From Mesocentrotus franciscanus (lineage: Eukaryota; Echinodermata; Echinoidea; Camarodonta; Strongylocentrotidae): 64,000 nt of DNA. Each line of letters opens with the position of its first letter. Position 1 is the first letter of the stretch. The stretch is taken from contig CP137680.1 in the NCBI GenBank assembly GCA_037976565.1, forward strand, positions 20,362,675 to 20,426,674, in the 5' to 3' direction. Positions 1 through 11,109 of this stretch are shown here, piece by piece. The position numbers and the translations under genes were made by a program. A model generated the notes under the pieces. It was not told where the DNA came from. It saw only the letters and a list, made by a program, of their open reading frames with translations, and did no database searches.

Positions 1-30
1 AAGAATAAGCAGAGTTCTGGACATGATGAA

Positions 31-517
31 ATAAGCAATTATCTATTGAAAAAAAAATTGATATTGTCCAACCTTTAGTCCATATTTGCAATCTTTCACT
101 TACATCTGGGGTGGTGCCACAATTGATGAAATTTGCAAAAGTTTTTCCAGTCTTCAAAAAAGGAGATCCGTTAGAGTTGTGAAACTATAAGCTATAAGCA
201 ATTATCTATTGAAAAAAAATTGATATTGTCCAACCTTTAGTCCATATTTGCAATCTTTCACTTACATCTGGGGTGGTGCCACAATTGATGAAATTTGCAA
301 AAGTTTTTCCAGTCTTCAAAAAAGGAGATCCGTTAGAGTTGTGAAACTATAAGCTATAAGCAATTATCTATTGAAAAAAAATTGATATTGTCCAACCTTT
401 AGTCCATATTTGCAATCTTTCACTTACATCTGGGGTGGTGCCACAATTGATGAAATTGGCAAAAGTTGTTCCAGTCTTCAAAAAAGGAGATCCGTTAGAG
501 TTGGGAAACTACAGACC
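31..517 (+). repeat. 162-bp tandem triplication inside a reverse transcriptase
   Basis: A segment beginning ATAAGCAATTATC at 31 recurs at 194 and 356 (spacing 163 and 162). Copies 1 and 2 are nearly identical and share a 'GTGAAACTATAAGC' junction. Only copy 3 runs on into the normal RT sequence (LGNYRPISLLT). It is therefore a local duplication within element A, not an independent repeat. Confidence 0.9.
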
Positions 518-853
518 TATTTCCTTGCTGACTTATTTATCTAAAGTTCTTTGAAATAATTATATGCGTTCATACTGTGAAATTCTTATGTACTAGTAAT
601 ATTTTCTATCAGTGACAGTTTGGCTTCCGTGAAAAGCACAGTACAACACAAGCCCTTTTGACTCTAGTAAATAAGGTGGCTGGCCCTATTTTTAACATAC
701 GGTGGGGGTTTTCTTGGATTTCTCGAAAGCCTTCGACCAATAGATCACGAAATACTTTTTTTTACAAACTTTCTAACAACGGAATCAGAGGAATAGCCCT
801 GGATTTTTTCAAGAACTTAATCCACAATAAAAAGCAATACATACTCATAGACG

Positions 854-857
<4 letters not shown>

Positions 858-887
<30 letters not shown>

Positions 888-1128
888 TAATAATAATAAT
901 AATAATAAAAACGGTGCTTATAAACGCTTTCAATCTTAGTCTCTAAGCGCTATAACAAACAAAAAGAATGACAAACAATTACATATTAAACATTACAAAT
1001 AAACCTACAAATTACAATACATTTGAAATATACATCAATGTGAACAGAGTAAGTTACTCATCAAAAGCAATTTTGAATAAATGTGTCGTAAGACATGTTT
1101 TGAATAGGTTGACACTCTGACAGTGACA
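858..1128 (-). mobile_element. 3' fragment of an L2/CR1-like element nested in element A
   Basis: Read on the minus strand, this matches the 3' end of the element at 19.7-23.3 kb: 'CACATTTATTCAAAATTGC', 'TAACTTACTCTGTTCACATT', 'TTATAGCGCTTAGAGACT', ending in an (ATT)n tract at 858-907. It splits the RT of element A between the 'IHNKKQ' region and 'CGVPQGS'. This is typical of a 5'-truncated insertion. Confidence 0.8.
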
Positions 1129-2189
1129 ATGCAAATTCTTCTATAAAGACCATTGCATGTGGCGTGCCTCAAGGTTCTATTTTAGGTCCTTTACTTTGTA
1201 TTGTATATATAAATGATTTTTACATGACCTCAACAACCCTGTCCTTTATTTTGTTTGCTGATGACTCTAAAATTTTCTTTTCTCATCAAGACCCAGAAAT
1301 TTTGCTGAGCACGATTAACTCTCAATTACGAGTAGTTGCGGACTGGTTCAAGGCAAATTAATTGCCATTGAATTTACAAAAGACAAATCATATGCTCTTT
1401 AGTAATATTATTGATGAGTTGACAGGAAATATTGTACTTGATAATTCTGACATACAAAAAGTCTTCTACGAAGTTCCTGGGAATAGTAGTCTATGATAAA
1501 CTTTCACGGAAGCTGCATGTTGATTATATTTGTAAAATAATCTCTAGAAATATTGGTATTTTGAACAAAGTAAAATGTATTTTTCATCTCGTATACTGCT
1601 TAATTTCAATACTTTAGTACTTCCTTACTAGCATTATGTAATCTTTGCATGGGGCACCTGTGGAAATACTCAACTCGATAGAATTTTACTGTTACAAAAT
1701 AAAGCAATGCGAATCATATGTCACACCAATTTCCGTGCTCATACTCATAAACGCTTTCACGCAAATAACGGTTTGAAGATACACGACTTATTTTCTTATA
1801 ACCTTGGTATATTTATGTACACACTTCAGAAGAAAGAAAATTGCCTCAAGTTCTCTTAAATATGTTTAACAAAAATACTAAATTCCATATTTATTCCTCG
1901 AGATTAGCTAGCTCTTATCACCTACCAAAAACAAAAACGGTATTTTCCAGCAGAATCTTTACTTTCACTGGCCCAACATTTTGGAACGCCATTCCTGGCA
2001 CATTCAAAGAAATAACCCTCATTATTTGGGTTAAAAAATGCCATCAAGCGCTATTTGTTGCAGACGTATCAGAATAGCTAGTTCCCCAGTTTTTTTTTCC
2101 TATTGGGCTAGACTGGCCATTTTTTTCACATTGAAAGTGTGACTTGTTTACGATTGATTCCATATCATACTACTCAAAAAAGATTCCCC

Positions 2190-2300
2190 CATGGCCACCC
2201 TCTCTCTCTCTCTCTCTCTCTCTCTATGTCTCTCTCCCTCTACCCCCTCTCTCTCTGTCTTCTTCTTCTTCTTCTCTTTCTGCCGTTTTCCATCTTTCCC
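2190..2300. repeat. (TC)n / TTC-rich microsatellite
   Basis: An uninterrupted CT tract at about 2200-2225 is followed by C/T-only sequence and (TTC)n. All open frames across it are low-complexity Ser/Leu strings. Confidence 0.9.
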
Positions 2301-2423
2301 TGTTTATCACTCTCTCATCCTTAGTTTCTTCATCTACCATCCTCATCTTGTCATCCTGTCACTGTTCTTATTTGTTTTTGTTTTGTTCTTTGTGTCCGTC
2401 ATGTCTCTTTGAGTCCGTAATCT

Positions 2424-2833
2424 TTAAAGGTAAAGACCAGTTTTGGAAACGCCCCTCTCTCAAAAAAATGAAATGGAAGCTCTCATTACCAATCATGTGA
2501 AAGAATATGTTTTGACTAATACGTGATGATACAAATTTTGCCGGGAAAGTCGGGAAACCGCCTACTAATTGATATATTTGGTAAATTATTATATCTATTG
2601 GGACCAAATAGATATCGCGCACGTGGTCGCATAGTCCCATAAGTATACATCTTTCTGTGTACAGTGCTTGTAACTTTACCAAGACTGGGCCAAATTTCTT
2701 ATCATTTTGATGATTCCAGAACCTTGCAGTACATACCAATACTTATATGCTAGATGATCAACCTTTTCTGCTCGATTCGACAACGTTTCTTTCACAATGC
2801 AATCGCAAGACCAGAACTGGTCTTTCTCTTTAA
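2424..2833 (-). mobile_element. TTAA-ended MITE family 1, copy 1
   Basis: The ends read TTAAAGGTAAAGACCAG and CTGGTCTTTCTCTTTAA, an inverted repeat of about 17-20 bp. The internal sequence ('CGGCAAAATTTGTATCATCA' region in reverse) is shared with copies at 12304-12719 and 53363-53721. TTAA at both ends of all three copies suggests piggyBac-type TTAA target duplication. It is non-coding. Confidence 0.85.
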
Positions 2834-3450
2834 TATTTCAGTCGTGAATGTATGAAATTTAAATTTTTCATCGTCCAAACATACACCTAACATGCATTGC
2901 TTCCAGGTAGGTTAGTTCTTTTTTAACTGCATAATTTCGCATTACAAGACTAAAAAACAATGTCAAATATATTTCTATGCTAATTTTCTGTTATATCATT
3001 ACCGTTATATTATTGTGATTATGTTGCCATTGTTTATATTATGTGCAAAAAGTAAATAAATTCGCTCTGCATAGAGCTACTACTTCATACTATACTTGAA
3101 TTTCAACTGAAACAATACACGTGTAGTTTGCTTTTATTCCATGTATGCCTGTATTCAAATTGGCACTTTAAAAACTATATGACATATTTTTCATATCAAT
3201 CAAATTTGGAAAAGGTTGGATATTGAGTATTGGTCATAACAATGTCAATCTTATACACACCTGAATTTCAACTGAATCAGTACATGTGTAGTTTGCTTTT
3301 GTTTCATGACTGTTCAAATATACCAAGTGAATGATTTTTTTAAAAGGGTGTTTGGAAAGACAAACACATATACGTGTGCACCATATAACTATTAATGCTG
3401 TTTCTGTTGATCAATGACCCTCTATGACATTTGCATTAGGACACACATAC
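2834..3450. other. AT-rich intron/flank, no exon seen
   Basis: From about 3100 the sequence resembles the flanks of the other LRR exons (for example 'CTGAATCAGTACATGTGTAG' near 3275, 4025). It belongs to the duplicated exon-plus-intron unit. No further LRR exon is visible. Confidence 0.6.
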
Positions 3451-3615
3451 CTGTATGGATGATGCCTTTGCTTTCAATGTAGACCAGAACCCCTCACCGA
3501 AACTCCTTCCAAGTGTCAGGTCAGTCAGGTTTGACATAGAACACAGTGCTTCCGTAAGATGATGTGATGAGGCTGGTGTGGGACTCTTGGTAAATTCAAG
3601 CTCGAGAATCTGGAC
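3451..3615 (-). CDS. NLR exon 8: LRR module (last one visible)
   Basis: The exon is 165 nt, phase 0/0, with donor CAG|GTATGT and acceptor AATGCAG. It encodes 'VQILELEFTKSP', 'HHLTEALCSMSNLTDLTLG', 'GFWSTLKAKASSIQ'. Its good donor predicts at least one further exon at lower coordinates. None is recognisable in 1-3450, so the gene continues outside the window. Confidence 0.82.
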
Positions 3616-4210
3616 CTGCATTGTTTGTGCATATATTTAAGCAGCACGTATAACCATTCATATGTTTTATTTACTATTTTTCGACTGCATTCTTACATTT
3701 CACACAAATTCCATTAATTACATAGGCTTTCAACCTGTTTGCATTGATAAGTTCTATTCCTACTAACACTAAAATTAATAATACCCATAAGTATACATTT
3801 GTTATTAATGCATTAAAGGAATTCAAAACTCTAGATTTCATGTGCAGCGAGTCCCCAAAGTCAGAAAGTTTGTTACTATGGTTCAGTTTGGTAAATTCAA
3901 GCCTGTATTAAAATTGGCACTTTAATAACTATATGACATATTTTTCCTATCAATCAATTTTGGAAAAGGTTGGATATTCATTATTGGTCATAACAATGTC
4001 AATCTTATACACCCTTGAATTTCAACTGAATCAGTACATGTGTAGTTTGCTTTTGATTCATGACTGTTCCAATATACCAAGTGAATGGCCTTTAAAAAAG
4101 GGTGTTTAGAAGAAGAAAAAAGGCATATAATATGTGTGCACCATATGACTATTGTTGCTGTTTCTGTCGATCAATGACCCTCCATGACATTTACATTAGG
4201 ACACACATAC
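3616..4210. repeat. Duplicated LRR-intron unit
   Basis: Sequence between exons 8 and 7 (for example 'CCTGTATTAAAATTGGCAC' and 'GGAAAAGGTTGGATATT') recurs at about 3150-3330 and 5540-5850. The LRR array therefore grew by duplication of exon plus intron. Confidence 0.75.
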
Positions 4211-4372
4211 CTGTATGGATGATGCCTTTGCTTTCAATGTAGACCAGAACGCCTCATTGAGATTCCTTCCAAGTGTCAGGTCAGTCAGGTTTGGCATAGA
4301 ACACACTGCTTCTGCTAGTTGATGTGATATAGCTGGAGGACTTTTGTCAACATCAAGCTTGAGAATCTGGAC
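4211..4372 (-). CDS. NLR exon 7: LRR module
   Basis: The exon is 162 nt (54 codons, phase 0/0); one codon is missing in the loop after 'KSPP' compared with its sisters. The donor is CAG|GTATGT and the acceptor AATGCAG|GTC. It encodes 'VQILKLDVDKSP', 'HQLAEAVCSMPNLTDLTLG', 'AFWSTLKAKASSIQ'. It is fully open. Confidence 0.85.
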
Positions 4373-4741
4373 CTGCATTGTTAGTGAATGTATGTAAGCA
4401 GCACGGCTAGACATGCATATTTCTTATTTACTAATTTCCGACTGTATTTTTATATTTTACACAAATTCCATGAATTACATACTTTTATTCACAATACCAT
4501 TCTCAACAAAAATATGTGAATAGATTTTATTTTTCAAATTCAATTCTTGTCTATTGAGAAAAGGAACACACTTAAGTTTCTATGGAGAGGATGATTTAGT
4601 AAAAGTGATTTATTAAAAATGCTATATAATATGTATTCTTTATCTCTGGATCCTATTATCTTGCCCATACATAACATACTTTTGTTTGTTTTAAATTTTG
4701 TTTTTTTGGTTGTGGACTTATGGTGGTTATTTTACCTGACT

Positions 4742-4922
4742 GCTAAGAAAGCACAAATGCTTGTTAGTAAGCAACCAGAGGACCGACGGATTTAGGTCCT
4801 CTCCGAGGGACCTGATAATGAGGATTAATGCCTTCCCAAAGGGCACTAGCGCATCGACTTGGTTTCGAACCCGGGTCGCTGGATTACGAGACCACTGCTC
4901 TACCAACTGAGCTATCGCGCTT
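4742..4922 (-). mobile_element. tRNA-derived SINE (tRNA-Thr-like head)
   Basis: The minus strand begins AGCGCGATAGCTCAGTTGG and has A-box TAGCTCAGTTGGTAGAGC, a CGT anticodon-like triplet in 'GTCTCGTAATCC', and B-box GGGTTCGAAACC. A non-tRNA body follows ('CCCTTTGGGAAGGC', 'GGTCCCTCGGAGAGG'). The acceptor stem does not pair as in a functional tRNA, so it is a SINE rather than a gene. Confidence 0.8.
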
Positions 4923-6022
4923 TGTATTTGAATTGAATAATTATAATATTGTTATAATTATGTTTTTATCTCATAAAGGTATTATGACTTTATCCCCCCC
5001 CCCCTAGTCTTTCAAACAAATTTCATTTGAATTTAGAAATACATTCATATGGAACTAGGCAATAATCACATTTTCATATACCACTTATTAAAACTTCTGT
5101 CCCCCCAAAATTCAATTTTCTTTTAAGGACCAATTTTATGGAATGAATTACCTCCTCATGTAAAATCAAGCCCAACTTTAAATACTTACTTAAACAGAGA
5201 TAGAAACAATTACGTTTTTATATGTGAATAGCATGTTATTATTTGTATATACATGCAATGAGGTGTTAGATGTTAGATTTTAGTTGTTAAGTGTTAGGTG
5301 TAAGGTGGTAAGTTTTAGATAAGGGTAACATTCTTTATTACATCATAAGGGACCAGCATCACATAAGACTTTAACGTTCTTTCATGCCGGTTTCCTCATT
5401 CATTTAATATAATGTATTATGTGTTTATATTTCGTTGTGTTGCTTGTATTGCTCTTTACTTTACTGTAAATATCAATGTTATATTTATGTATGTTTTTAT
5501 ATGACGAATGGAATAAAATGATTTGTTTTTTATTTGATTTATAGGGCTTCCAAACTGTTTGCATTGATATTAGTCCTACTCCTACTAACACTGGAATTAA
5601 TAATACCTATAAATATACGTTTGCCATTAATGTTTGAAAGGTATTCGTTAATCTGGCTTTTCATATGCACAAGACCCCAAAGTCAGGAGGTTTGTTGCTA
5701 TGGTTCAGTTTGGTAAATTCAAGCCTGTATTAAAATTGGCACTTATAAAAACTATATGACATATTTGTCATAACAATTAAACTTGGAAAAGGTTGTTTAT
5801 TGATTATTGATCAAAACAATGTCAATCTTAAACACACTTGAACTTCAACTGAATCAGTTTTATTTCATGTTTTATGACTGTTCCAGTAAACCTGGTAAAT
5901 GGCCTTTTAAAAAGGGTGTTTGGGAAAAAAATAACATATATATACATGGGCACCATATAACCATTAATGCTGTTTCTGTCGATCAATGACCCTCCCTGAT
6001 ATTTACATGAGGACACACATAC
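4923..6022. other. LRR intron 6: unit duplication plus AT-rich DNA
   Basis: It holds a poly-C tract near 4995, AT-rich unassigned DNA, and from about 5540 a second copy of the LRR-intron unit ('ATAGGGCTTCCAAACTG' corresponds to 3720). No exon features are seen. Confidence 0.6.
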
Positions 6023-6187
6023 CTGTATGGATGATGCCCTCGCTCCCAATGTAGACCAGAACCCCTTATTGAGCTTACTTCCAAGTGTCAGGTCAGTCAG
6101 GTTTGGCATAGAACACAGTGCTTCTGCAAGGTGATGTGATGAGGCTAGTGTGGGACTCTTGACAACATCAAGCTTCAGAATCTGGAC
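6023..6187 (-). CDS. NLR exon 6: LRR module
   Basis: The exon is 165 nt, phase 0/0, with acceptor AATGCAG and donor CAG|GTATGT. It encodes 'VQILKLDVVKSP', 'HHLAEALCSMPNLTDLTLG' and 'GFWSTLGARASSIQ'. It is a close paralogue of the neighbouring LRR exons. About 300 bp of flanking intron (with 'GTTTCTGTCGATCAATGACCC' -like sequence just downstream of the donor) is shared with the other copies, so exon plus flanks duplicated together. Confidence 0.85.
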
Positions 6188-6394
6188 CTGCATTGTTTGT
6201 GAATATAGTTAAGCAGCACGTGAACACATGCATATTTTTTATTCACTAATTTCCGACTGTATTCTTACATTTTACATAAATTCCATTAACTACATAGTTG
6301 TATTCATGATACAATTCTCAACAACAATGATTGAATAGATTTTATTTTCAAATTCAATTCTTGTTTATTGAGGAAAGGAATCCAGAGCGCACAC

Positions 6395-6440
6395 ACGAAT
6401 ATGACGCGGCGGACGCAGCGGTCGCGGCGGCGGCGGCGGT
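6395..6440. repeat. GC-rich (GGC)n tract in AT-rich intron
   Basis: Short CGG/GCG triplet repeats (GCGGCGGCGGCGGCGG) stand out in otherwise AT-rich intron. Too short to assign to an element. Confidence 0.6.
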
Positions 6441-6829
6441 GTAACTCTGCTGAATTCAAAGTATCCTCCGGCATACTGCCGGGGGATACAATAAAACTTA
6501 CAAGGTATGTATAATTATTCAGAAGGTAAAAAAGACCGACCATTTTCTACTGCAGGTATCGACCATGTATATGCACACACCCACAGTTACACACAAACAT
6601 ACAAGAGCAATACAACAAAGGGAAGAGGTGAGAATGAGAAAGATGAGAAAGGGAAGAGGTGGGAAAGAGAAAGAGATGAAAGGGGAGAGGTTAAAATTAG
6701 ACAGAGAAAATGGTCTGTTCAGTCAAGGATGACATCATTTTACAAATGTAACATTTGAATCGAATCTAAAACAGGAAAAGTAGTTTGCTTTCATTTCATG
6801 TTTCATGACTATTTCAACGTATCAAGTGA

Positions 6830-6985
6830 ATGGCAGGAATGGCAGGAATTAATTCCTTGAAATGCTAGAGCGATGTAACGGCAGCTAGGCTAAAGCCGGG
6901 GTAATAATTAATTAGTGCGCCTCGGAATATAATTGTCTAGATAGACGGCGCTATATAAATGCCTAATATTATTATTAATGGCATT
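6830..6985 (+). mobile_element. SINE 3' part
   Basis: Contains 'GGCAGCTAGGCTAAAGCCGG', 'AATAATTAATTAGTGCGCC', 'GACGGCGCTATATAAATGC' and an (ATT)n tail. The front half resembles 49140-49215 ('CGGCTGCCGGAGCTAAAGC'). It lacks a recognisable tRNA head here. Confidence 0.65.
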
Positions 6986-7093
6986 TTATATAAAAAAAAA
7001 CATATATTCATGTACATGTACACCATATAATCATTTCTGCTCTATCTTTCTATCAATGACCCTCTCCATAAATTTACATTAGGACACACATAC

Positions 7094-7258
7094 ATGTATG
7101 GATGATGCCTTTGCTTTCAATGTAGAGTAGAACTCCTCACTGAGAAACGTTCCAAGTGTCAGGTCAGTCAGGTTTGGCATAGAACACACTGCTTCGGCTA
7201 GGTGATGTGATGAGGCTTGTGTGGGACTCTTGCCAACATCAAGCTTGAGAATCTGGAC
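7094..7258 (-). CDS. NLR exon 5: LRR module
   Basis: The exon is 165 nt (55 codons, phase 0/0). Acceptor AATGCAG|GTC is present and the donor reads ACAT|GTATGT, with T instead of the G found at -1 in its sister exons. It encodes 'VQILKLDVGKSP', 'HHLAEAVCSMPNLTDLTLG' and a 'FYSTLKAKASSIH' tail. The repeated L-positions form a leucine-rich repeat, the putative ligand-sensing part. It is highly similar to exons 6-8. The weak -1 donor base may lower splicing efficiency. Confidence 0.8.
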
Positions 7259-7573
7259 CTGCATTGTTTGTGAATATATTTAAGCAGCACATTTATACAT
7301 GCATAAGTTTTATTTACTAATTTCTGACTGTATTCTTATATTTCAAACAATTTCCATTATTACATAGTTGTATTCATAATAAATTCACACACAAAAATGA
7401 TTGAATAGATTTTATTTTTCAAATTCAATTCTTGTCTATTGAGAACAAGAACACACTAAAGTTTCTATGGAGAGGATGATTTATTAAGAGTGATTTACCA
7501 AAATAATATATATGTATTCTTTACAGGGCTTCCAACCTTTTACGAAGTTATTTCTCTTATCTTTCTGCTTGTC

Positions 7574-8110
7574 TTAAAGGTACTATGTCCCATTTGCAGG
7601 CCAAAAAAATGAAAAGGTTAAATTCCAACAGCATTTGAAAGATAATACTAATTTAGAACTTCCCTTAAAAAAAGGGTGCTTGAAAATGTCTTTAAGTGGG
7701 AAAATAACGACTATTAGTTGTCGAATCGACTTAAGAGCTATAGAGCCAGTAAGTAATAGTCTGATTTTCAGACCATTGTACCAAATGGTCGTACGTTTTA
7801 TGCTGCGCAAAGATTCAATCAGTTTAATTTTGGCCATTACAAGAAGTGGGTTATTGATGTAGACAAATGCTCATGTACCCTTTACAGCTCATTTTATGTA
7901 TGTTATTACCAAAGAAGAAAAAGCCAGTCAGTCACTCAATAGTGTCTGACAGTGAAGTCTAGCAAGTAAACGGGTTTCCTTGCATAATTTGAATATTAGG
8001 ACACTGCTAACGTTTAAATTTCACAGATAGGACATACATGACATATTCATAATTCCTGCAAAGTTCTATAGAATTTGATGTTGGCTGCAAAAGGGACATA
8101 GTATCTTTAA
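7574..8110 (+). mobile_element. TTAA-ended MITE family 2, copy A
   Basis: The ends are TTAAAGGTACTATGTCCC and GGGACATAGTATCTTTAA, a near-perfect inverted repeat with TTAA on both sides. The body ('AACGACTATTAGTTGTCGAA') matches copy B at 45146-45590. Relative to B it carries about 90 extra bases around 7865-7955. It is non-coding and sits in the intron between LRR exons 4 and 5. Confidence 0.88.
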
Positions 8111-8393
8111 AACCAACTTAATATCAGATTGGATTTCCCCTTTTTAAGTACGTTGTGATCTTCCACGGTTTCCAAGGCTAGTATTCACACTTAGAGGCTT
8201 TTGTTAACACTGCTACGGCCACAGTGAAAAGACCATTGATATATTCTTCTGTCAAAAGAACCAGCATATATTATGAGACATTAAAAGGAATTAAAGAAAA
8301 GTAAGTGTAGATTTCTAAAGGGAAGAGATGATAATGGAATGAAATTAAATTAAACATTCACACATAAATCAAAATTTCGGATAAACAGCTAAC

Positions 8394-8549
8394 CTTTGAT
8401 TCTTTTCCTTTCCTTGCAAGTGTTTCAAAAAAATGATGATGGAATGCACTTTGTAGAAAAGCTTTCTTCAAGGATGGCATGGAGCATATTATCTCTGCCA
8501 CATCAAGTGACATAGTAGGTCCACAATCTCTCTCAATACGGAGTGTAAC
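8394..8549 (-). CDS. NLR exon 4: divergent LRR exon
   Basis: This 156-nt exon (52 codons, phase 0/0) has acceptor TTTATCCAG and donor AAG|GTTAGC. It begins 'VTLRIERDCG', continues 'LDVAEIICSMPSLKKAFL' and ends 'FFETLARKGKESK'. The layout (beta-strand start, 'E-CSMP-L--L' helix and strand, final helix) is the same as in the four downstream LRR exons, but identity is low. It is therefore an older or differently constrained first LRR module. It is the first exon downstream of the NACHT exon and joins it in frame. Confidence 0.7.
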
Positions 8550-9352
8550 CTGGATAAAATGACAAAGTGATTACTGATGAGATGCAGAATATAGATGTTC
8601 ACTTCATACATGTGTAACCTACATGCGCGGTTGCCCTAGATGTGCTGCTAGAACTACAGAGAGTAAGATGGAAAAGGAAATAAATAAGGGTACAGGCTGA
8701 AAAACTATTGCCATGTTTTCATATCAAATTTCTTTTTTTCCAACAGTAGGATATCTCATCCCAGTTTACCATGTACTAAACATAGAATCCTTAAATGAAA
8801 TAACAGGAGAGTATAAGTCTTAGAACAGATTTCAAAGGAGATTTAAAGGAGATTTCAAAGTTCACACCATTTGGTGCCTCATACCTTATCATTTATAAAT
8901 GGTAATAGCTATGAATACGATCACTAAATTAAAAGAGTGGATACAGAACAAAAACCTAAGCTCGCAAAGGAGAAAAGAAGTAAACTGTTGATACCCCTTG
9001 CATGAGCACAAACATGTATTCAGGCTAACACCAAGAGAGTGAAGCAGAAGATAGGATGAATTGATCTACAGTAATCATGTACATGTATGTTAAGAGTTGC
9101 AATATCAATAACACCAATTATACACAGGGCCGTGAATATCAAACAGATTCCTTTGTGCCCTGTTAAACAGTTATAAACCAAGAATTGGGATTTTACTTAG
9201 GCAAGAGATTTTTTTTTTGGAAGGGATGAAAATATGCAAACTATTGACGAAGTTCCCTTTCCCCAAATGCTATCTCATCTAAAAGGGTTAGATGCACCAT
9301 GTACATGTATATATTATATGCACCGTATGCACGTGCCAGTACATAGCTTTAA
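8550..9352. other. Intron 3, unassigned
   Basis: AT-rich sequence without long open frames or recognisable repeats. A short 'TTTCAAAGGAGATTTAAAGG' internal duplication lies near 8830. Confidence 0.5.
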
Positions 9353-9516
9353 TAGGGACTTTTAGATTTGCACGTCGACATAGTGGACTGCAACGTGTGA
9401 CGTCCTTATAAGGCACTGTGATGTCCATTTAAGGCACTGCCGGGCACGGCCCAGTGCCTTAAGACAATTCACACGCGGCAGTCCACGCTCTCGTCGTGTA
9501 AATCTAAAAGTCCCTA
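9353..9516. mobile_element. Fold-back MITE family 3, copy 1
   Basis: It starts TAGGGACTTTTAGATTTGCA and ends TAAATCTAAAAGTCCCTA. The inverted repeat continues inwards (AGTGGACTGC versus GCAGTCCACG), so nearly the whole 164 bp can fold. The core AAGGCACTG...CAGTGCCTT is itself palindromic. A second copy, reversed, lies at 35721-35885. Confidence 0.88.
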
Positions 9517-9933
9517 ATGTAATTGCATTGACGTACTTGTCAATGCCTTGTAAATTTGCGCATTCCGAATTCTTCTTTTTTATTCCTCTTCCACCCATAT
9601 CACATTCGTTTTGCACCCAGTGCTTATTATTCTTAATTGTGTCCCTTTTTTATCCCGATTCCTTTCAGATCTTGTATGCATATTCTTTACCATCGCATTG
9701 TGTGCACTGAACTAACCGTCCAGGCACCATTTTGACTGTTTCAGGTCCGTTTTCATGTATTTCTTTCAGCCTACTTATCTCCACTATCCTAGATGCTACA
9801 GACTTACAAATTACTCTAGATTGTGCAAGAGTTGCTCTTCATCTTCAACATAGAAATGGCCCTTCAAAATGCCAACTTCATACTCTAAATTCAATTCCAA
9901 AATCGACTCTTTCAAGAATCGCTAAAATACTTT

Positions 9934-10063
9934 AAATATTGACCAATGAAAAAAAGAAAAAATACCATATCTTTGTCATATCAATTCCTTTCTGTCTGAA
10001 ATATTGACCAATGAAAAAAGAAAAAATACCATATCTTTGTCATATCAAGTCCTTTCTGTCTGA
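9934..10063 (+). repeat. 65-bp tandem duplication
   Basis: 'AAATATTGACCAATGAAAAA' to 'CCTTTCTGTCTGAA' occurs twice at 65-bp spacing with almost no differences. It is therefore recent. Confidence 0.85.
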
Positions 10064-10205
10064 ATTTTTTAGTGCATCTTTATCTTTGCATTGCACATGT
10101 TTTTGCTGAATTTCACACATCAATGGTCATGCATGATATGAATAGCACCCTCTTAAGTTCTGAAAATGGATGTGTTTATGTGGCCATAGCTCCATCATGC
10201 CTGGC

Positions 10206-10569
10206 TTAAATCTTATATGCATGGCCCAACGTGTTATCAGCGTCTGTGATATGGTGTAATATAGAAGCCCTAAACAAATTGCGCTGCAAAATGATCATGA
10301 AGTGCCTCAAAAAAGTAAAAAATCTTTGAGTGACCGGTTTTACCATACTCATTTACCCCAATAGACTGTAGTGTAATACAAAACCGTTGGGAAAACGGTT
10401 TTTGAAATTTTGAATTCCAATCATAAATATCTTGATAATAAGACGGGCGATCGGCTTGTAAACGTCATGGGATTCTTGACCGACCTAAAGGTTTATAATT
10501 ATGATTGCAGCATGAGCTAAATCCAGGATGTTGTTTAGAATTATAGACAAAGATACCCAAGCCCTTTAA
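10206..10569 (+). repeat. Dispersed TTAA-ended repeat family 4, copy 1
   Basis: It shares 'GTGTCTGTGATATGGTGTAA'-type sequence, 'GAGTGACCGGTTTTACCATA', 'CAATAGACTGTAGTGT' and 'GACCTAAAGGTTTATAATTA' with 59570-59945, and ends CCCTTTAA. The region 10570-11100 after it is AT-rich and unassigned. Confidence 0.8.
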
Positions 10570-11109
10570 TCAGTACCCTTTTTTATTTAGATACTTTAAG
10601 GTATACCCTTTTCAGCAAAACAAATTTTAAAAATGCATCCTACCACTGACCGAATTTGCAAAAAATTGTTCTTGAAAACTATACTTTTCAGGGAAATTCC
10701 TTAATAACTTCAATTTGCGAACTTTATACTTAGGTCTATGATACTTGGCAGACATGTTAATCAACCTACTTGACAACTGTCTGCCAAGTTTGGTAAAATT
10801 TCATGAAGTCGATCATCACAAGGTTGTTGTAAACAATGCTGAATTTGCTATGCATCACATTACAATGCATGACATGCTTGTAGTACATTAGCGTGGATGA
10901 CGATGGGGTCAAAATGACCGCAATGAAATGCCCCTTCAAATGATACCATACACAGCAGGCTATATGTTCACTCAAAAATTTGAGTAAATCAAAATTGATA
11001 GCAGGTCACGTATCGGGCTAGGACGTCGATTTTCAGACTGATTTTTGCACCATTTCAATTTTTATTAGGTAATACGTATCACCTTTTGATTTCAAGAATA
11101 TTTATTTAT

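Larger units (their letters stand above)
1..2090 (+). pseudogene. Degenerate non-LTR retrotransposon RT (element A)
   Basis: Broken frames read like the RT of the element at 24.3-28.1 kb: 'ICNLSLTSGVVPQLMKLAK', 'FKKGD', 'NYRPISLLTYLSKV' (to about 550), 'NNGIRGIALDFFKNLIHNKKQ' (about 770-840), then after an insertion 'CGVPQGSILGPLL' and 'FILFADDSKIFF' (1164-1361, with the FADD catalytic box), 'STKFLGIVVYDKLS' and a C-terminal stretch to about 2077. It is interrupted by stops, frameshifts, the 162-bp triplication and a nested retroelement fragment. The 5' part lies off the window. Confidence 0.85.

Noticed and set aside
2139..2500. Long frames over the CT microsatellite.
   Set aside because: Low-complexity Ser/Leu strings in all registers, typical of simple repeats. 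The same applies at 38720-39270, 40922-41296 and 58411-59008.
4742..4922. Functional tRNA-Thr gene.
   Set aside because: A and B boxes are good but the acceptor stem does not pair, and a SINE body follows.
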